Shown: piece by piece, positions 50,001 to 56,000 of the stretch
Layout of the letters: every line of letters begins with the position of its first letter
How positions within the stretch are numbered: position 1 is the stretch's first letter
NCBI RefSeq assembly: GCF_032362555.1
Contig: NC_083513.1
Location: forward strand, 1,736,001 to 1,800,000
Direction of reading: 5' to 3'
Origin: Amyelois transitella
Lineage: Eukaryota > Arthropoda > Insecta > Lepidoptera > Pyralidae
DNA length: 64,000 bases
Notes under the pieces: model-generated
The model's input: only the letters and a program-made list of their open reading frames with translations
What the model was told of the DNA's origin: nothing
Database searches by the model: none
Made by a program: the position numbers and the translations under genes

Positions 50001-53000
50001 TGCCGCCGGGGCTCTCGGAGAGGAACTATGAGAATATATTGGTCGAGTTCCTTGGTGCCGGTAAGTTTAGCAGATAACCACTTCCCAAAATCCATGACCC
50101 ACCAATTTAGAGCTAATAACAAGTCAAAAATATTGTACCCTCTGTAATATTTGCTAAATGTTCATTGATGTTTTAGGGATTTTTTTGTCACGGTTTATTT
50201 GGGGAAAAATTCAAGGTCTGCCTTTGACCGATTTCGGGAACAGGCGGTCGAAACCTCATTTCATTACAAGATAACCTATTCCCTACTGACCTTTGTTATC
50301 TGCTAGCAGGAGACGTAACTAACTTAGACCATGATGAGTGCTCATAAAATTTGAAAGCTGCAAATCAGTGAAGTGTCGTGTGTCAATAAAGTAGTAGAAG
50401 TACATTTGGGCATTATTTTATTGTTCCAGAGAATAAATTCACCTCAATCGGCCCAATCTACTACGAGTACGGGTCGATGGTGATCACTTATGAGGACGCC
50501 AGTAAGGCGGTCCGCGCGCTTTATGCGCTTAGAGAGGCCAAATATGAAGATAAGCATTTATTAGGTAAGTTTGTGCGGACACATTTAATTTTTCCTTCGT
50601 ATATACAGTATGTTCTCCAAAATAAATAAATTGTCCTATTAAAATACAGATGTGACAGCCTAAATTGAAATTAATATCTTATCTTATCTAACAATTGTCA
50701 CTTTAAAGATGTAGTCTCTACCTGCCCCTTAACGAATAAGGCGTGAGCGTATGTATGTTTGTATGTAAGAATTTGTCCTTAAATTAATGACAAGTCCTAC
50801 TAAACTTTAACATCTTTAACCGACTCACATGTTTGACCAACCGCCACTTGTTTTTAAGTCTTTTTTTACATTAATTACACGTGCTACCAATCTTTGTACA
50901 AGTTTTACCAACCTCAACATAATTTTAAAACCCCTTAACACGTCTGACCAATCTAATCGTCTGCGTAGTGATGTTACTACCTAGTATCGAGCCCTCGATG
51001 GTGCCGGCCGGCGTGAAGCCCCTCCTGGTCTTCGTCAACGTCAAGTCTGGCGGCTGTCAGGGGCTCGAGCTCATCTCCTCCTTCCGAAAACTCCTTAACC
51101 CCTACCAGGTGTTCGACCTCGAGAATGGAGGGCCTTTGCCTGGGTAAGTTGATGAATTATTTACTAAAAACTACTTGGTGTATTATTTGACGTTTTGACA
51201 GAACTGCTTGCATAGTTTTTTTTTAACAGTTAAGAAGTGTTAACGGAGAGAGAGATTTTCCAATAATCATATGTTGACGAGGAAAAGACGGGAACGTAAG
51301 AACATTACAATTGGACGGAAAGCTTGTACTAAAAAAAAATGTTTTATCACTGACATGTCCTTGTAAGACCATGCAAAGAAGGACATAAGTCCTATTTTAC
51401 TCCACTAAATCCAAATAACATATCAAAAACCACTATTATCAACGTGGGGTTCTTATATGGCTTTCTCCCTGGCGAGGACACCGATTTCCAGTTATAATTA
51501 CAATCTGGAACTAAATCTAAAAACAAAAGAACTTACCTCGTCGAATATAGTGTAGAGAGACTTATTTATGTGAACTAACTTCGGGATGATGAATAAATCA
51601 CTCTTATTTAATAACTGCACCGATTTATTTGTTCTCTAACAATATTTTAAGCTATATGCTAAATCTTAAGCTTACACGGTAGAGGACTGTTGTGGTCCGA
51701 TCGCCATGTCCACGCCGAAGACCATTAAGAAGTTGGACACTAAAAACTGACTAAGCAAATCGACATGGGCACGGAACACCACAATACGGCCTTGATTCGG
51801 CAGCTCTGATTAGAATAGAATAGAAAAGATTTATTTTCAAAATTGGATACAAAGTATCACTTATTGACGTCACATAACTTAAATCTAATTATAACTACTA
51901 CCGCTCACAAAGCGCATGTGTAGAAGAAGCGGCGGAACAAACTACACTGCAGCATTTTCATCGGACGTCAATTTACAAATATAGATCTCTTAAACCTAAA
52001 TCGTGGACGAATGCACATTGTCTACATTAAAAACATGAATGAATGTAGAACTAATTTTAATTTGATTAAATGGTGAACTTAACCCAGCTTACATTATAGT
52101 TCTAGCACCAGGTGAAGATTAAGGTTATATTCTATATCTGACACCCCATTGCAGGCTATACGTGTTCCGACACATTCCTAACTACAAGATCCTGGTGTGC
52201 GGCGGCGACGGCACCATCGGCTGGGTGCTGCAGTGCCTCGACAACGTGGGCCAGGACTCGCAGTGCTCCAACCCACCTTGTGCCATCGTACCTTTAGGGA
52301 CCGGTCAGTGAACTCTTGCTAACCGACATCAAAGAAAAAAAGGCGGTTCTCAGTTAGACCTGTATGAATGTACGTTTGACCGCGATTATCTCGCGATTTA
52401 CTGAACCGATTTTGTTGCAGTTTTCAGGAAAAATGTTTGTTGCGCTTAGGAGAAGGTTTTAGGAATTTAACCGATTCTAAAAAATGAGGATATCGATTAA
52501 AGGGGTGCTCTTTTACAAAACTTATCTATTGAACTCACGAAGCACTTTTCAGATAAATCAGAAAACATGAATGTCTCTGATCTTATTATTTCCTCCAAAC
52601 GATATACCTGCCTTTATTCGTATGAAAGATCTTTTGATTGCGGACTGTGATTCTGCGGTAGAAGTCGCTACTTTTTGGGCTACATATATTAGCTTGAAGC
52701 TATTTACAACATGATATAAGTAGATCTCTCGGACCAAGTGGAGGGAGAAAAGTCGAAAGGCGGACCCCTGGGCCCTGAAACACTTCTGTGGAGGATGCCA
52801 TCGGAAAGAGAGAAAAGAAGTAGTTCTCACATCAGCAAATATCGGCTATTTCAATTTGTTGAGACATTCGATAAGCTATGCTCGTGGTATGCTTGTGTAG
52901 ATGGACCGTTGTATAACCTAACTAGATTGAAATTGCATAAAAGCTCAAATATTCACTCATTCACAAAATCTCAGTTAAATTAAAAAGAGACAATTCTCAC

Positions 53001-56000
53001 TAAAGTTAACGAACTCATTTCTCACTCAATCGACACATCTAACTATAAAATTCTAAACAAAAATTAATTCGTTCAGAATTTCGGATCTTTTAATAAATGA
53101 AAAAGAGAAAATTCTCACTAAAGTTACTTCATAGAACTCATTTCTCACTCAAACGACACATCTGGATAACTTTAACACTCAAATATTAATACGTTCAGAA
53201 TTTCGGATCTTTAAATTACACTTTGTTACCTATAAGTTTCTTAATTGAATGGTCCATCCTATGCCCAGGCAACGACTTGGCCCGCGTCCTCCGCTGGGGC
53301 TCCGGCTACACGGGCTGCGAGGACCCGCTGTCGCTGCTGCGCGACGTCATCGACGCGGAAGAGATCCGCCTGGACCGCTGGACGGTCGTCTTCCATCCCG
53401 AGGACAAGCAGGACGAGCCCAAGGAGCTCTCCAAGCAGTTGCCCGGTTAGTTATTTAGTTCAGAACAGATCGCCGAAGTACTGAGTCTTTTCGCCAAAGG
53501 ACACCTACTAGATGAAAATAGCTGAACTTCTTCTTCTTCCTGGCGTTAGTTCCAGTTACATACATACATACATAAAATCACGCCTCTTTTCCGGAGGGTT
53601 AGCAGAGACTTCCTCTTTCCACTTGCCACGATCTCTGCATACTTCCTTCGCTTCGTCCACATTCATAACTCTCTTCATGCAAGCTCGGCGATTTCGGGTA
53701 CTTTTGACTTTTTCCGGTTACATTCTCACCTTTCTGGAGAGGAGCCCGCAGTGCGCTTTTTGAAAATGATCCTGGATTGGGTAATCCTGGTTATCACACA
53801 AAGCGACTCCCAACTGACAGACTGACATCTGACGTATTGGATCACAATAACACATTTGATTGCCTGAACGTGCAAGTTTTCTCATGATGTTTTTCCTTAC
53901 CATAAGCTTAGTCGGTTAGCACTCAGACTAATGTACCTATATAACTCAGAAGAGTCATTGATATTTTCGTATATTAGGTTATTGTTCACATGAGGTAGGA
54001 TTTGAACCTGAACCCCAAACGCATACTCGGGCATTGGCCGGGCACCTTAACTATTCGACCACCTACGCTCCGTGATAATGGTGATGAAAAGCAGAACGTG
54101 AACATAAAAGCTAACTACTCTATCTAATGGCTGATATATATAATAGCCTGTAACCTAAACCTGCACCTCCAACAGCCTTGAATTTAGCCGATCAATCTTT
54201 CTCATGACCACCACATATCCCGCGTCCACAGGATCGCAAAGCGAGGACAACTCCCAGATCCTGGTGATGAACAACTATTTCGGGATCGGCATCGATGCGG
54301 ACCTCTGTCTAGACTTCCATAACGCGAGGGAGGAGAACCCTAATAAGTTTAATAGCAGGTAATTTGTGAGAGTCAATATGGCGGGTGAACCCGCGATCTT
54401 AAATTGTAAAAAAAAACTAGCTTTAACATTATTGTGTACCTAGATTTAAAAATCAGTAGGTTCCTATTTCAGAACGAATTCAAGTTATTTGTGTCCCAGT
54501 TTTAGTTAAAAATGAGAGAGCGACCGAAACTGCTGTCCTATGTAAACTATAGAAGCAATAATATATTGGGAATTCTGAATCTTTAAGGCTTAAAAAATCT
54601 CAGCCCTAAGGACTCAGAAATACCGGTAACTTGACCACTTAGGACAATGCACCTAGCCTTAACCTTAGCCTAGAACAAAGCGTCTGGTAAAATAGTTGCA
54701 CTAAAATTAATTTCTGAATACACTGCTGTTGTTTGAAGAATTGGTCTAGATCATTCATATATTTTTAACCGACTTCAAAAAAGGAGGAGGTCCATAAGAC
54801 CAACTTTCAGAACTAGACGAAAGCTAAAATGTAAAACAGAAGTGCTACTTACTCATTTGATACTTGTTCCCATCAGGTTACGTAATAAAGGCGTGTACGT
54901 GAAGATGGGTTTACGCAAGATGGTAGGCCGCAAGATGTGCAAGGACCTGCACAAAGCGGTCAAGCTGGAGGTGGATGGAAAGCCTGTGGAGCTGCCCGCC
55001 GTTGAAGGAATTATTATTTTAAACATACTCAGGTGTGCAACTGGATTTCTTGGATTTTTACTTTATGAATTCATTTATTCAGCTAAATTCTGTTCTGGTC
55101 AATATTTATTTATTTATTTAAAACTTTATTGCACAAAAACAAAAATGTACAAAAGGCGGACGGACCAGCTGACCAAACAGAAAAAACTTTAAGTTGGTGG
55201 TGCGATAAAGTGCACATGCATAATGACTAAATACATACATTACAAAAAAAATATGCATAAATACAAGATACATATTGGTTTGGTTATATGGAAATATACT
55301 GAATGGTAGAAAGTTGTGATATGTGTGTGTGTTCATCGTTTGTTGAGGAATAGCCAGCGATCTTAAAATCTGAAACGACTCTCTGCTCTGCGTTAGTCTG
55401 AGTTATTTGGGTAATGTCTAGCCATGCTATCTCAACCAGTTACAAGGGATAGGTCTATGAGATAGTGACTTTTTATCGTCTTAAGGTGATAGGCGATACG
55501 AGCCAACGAACTAACCGAACTAAAACTTAGGTCAAAGAGATACATTCATACATACATAAAATCACGCCTTTTTCCCGGAGTGGTAGGCAGAGACTACATC
55601 TTTCCACTTGCCACAATCTCTGCATACTTCCTTCGCTTCATCCACATTCATAACTCTCTTCGTGCAAGGAAACTTACAAAGAAAGAGAATAAAAACATTT
55701 CAAATTCTTTATTCGAGTGTATGGTGTATGAAGTGTGGTGTTTGCTTACAATTAAGGTGAGTAAACATGGTTAATTCTGCCAGCAAACAAATGTTCTTCT
55801 TAAGCAAACACAAAAATATATCGCTGCGGTTCAATAAATTACATATATTGAACCGCAGCCTGACATACCTGTTGGCTCCTTGCAGTTGGGGGTCAGGAGC
55901 GAACCCGTGGGGCCCGGAGAAGGACGACCAGTTCAACAAGCCGAACCACTGGGACGGCATGCTGGAGGTGGTCGGCGTCACCGGCGTGGTCCATCTGGGG

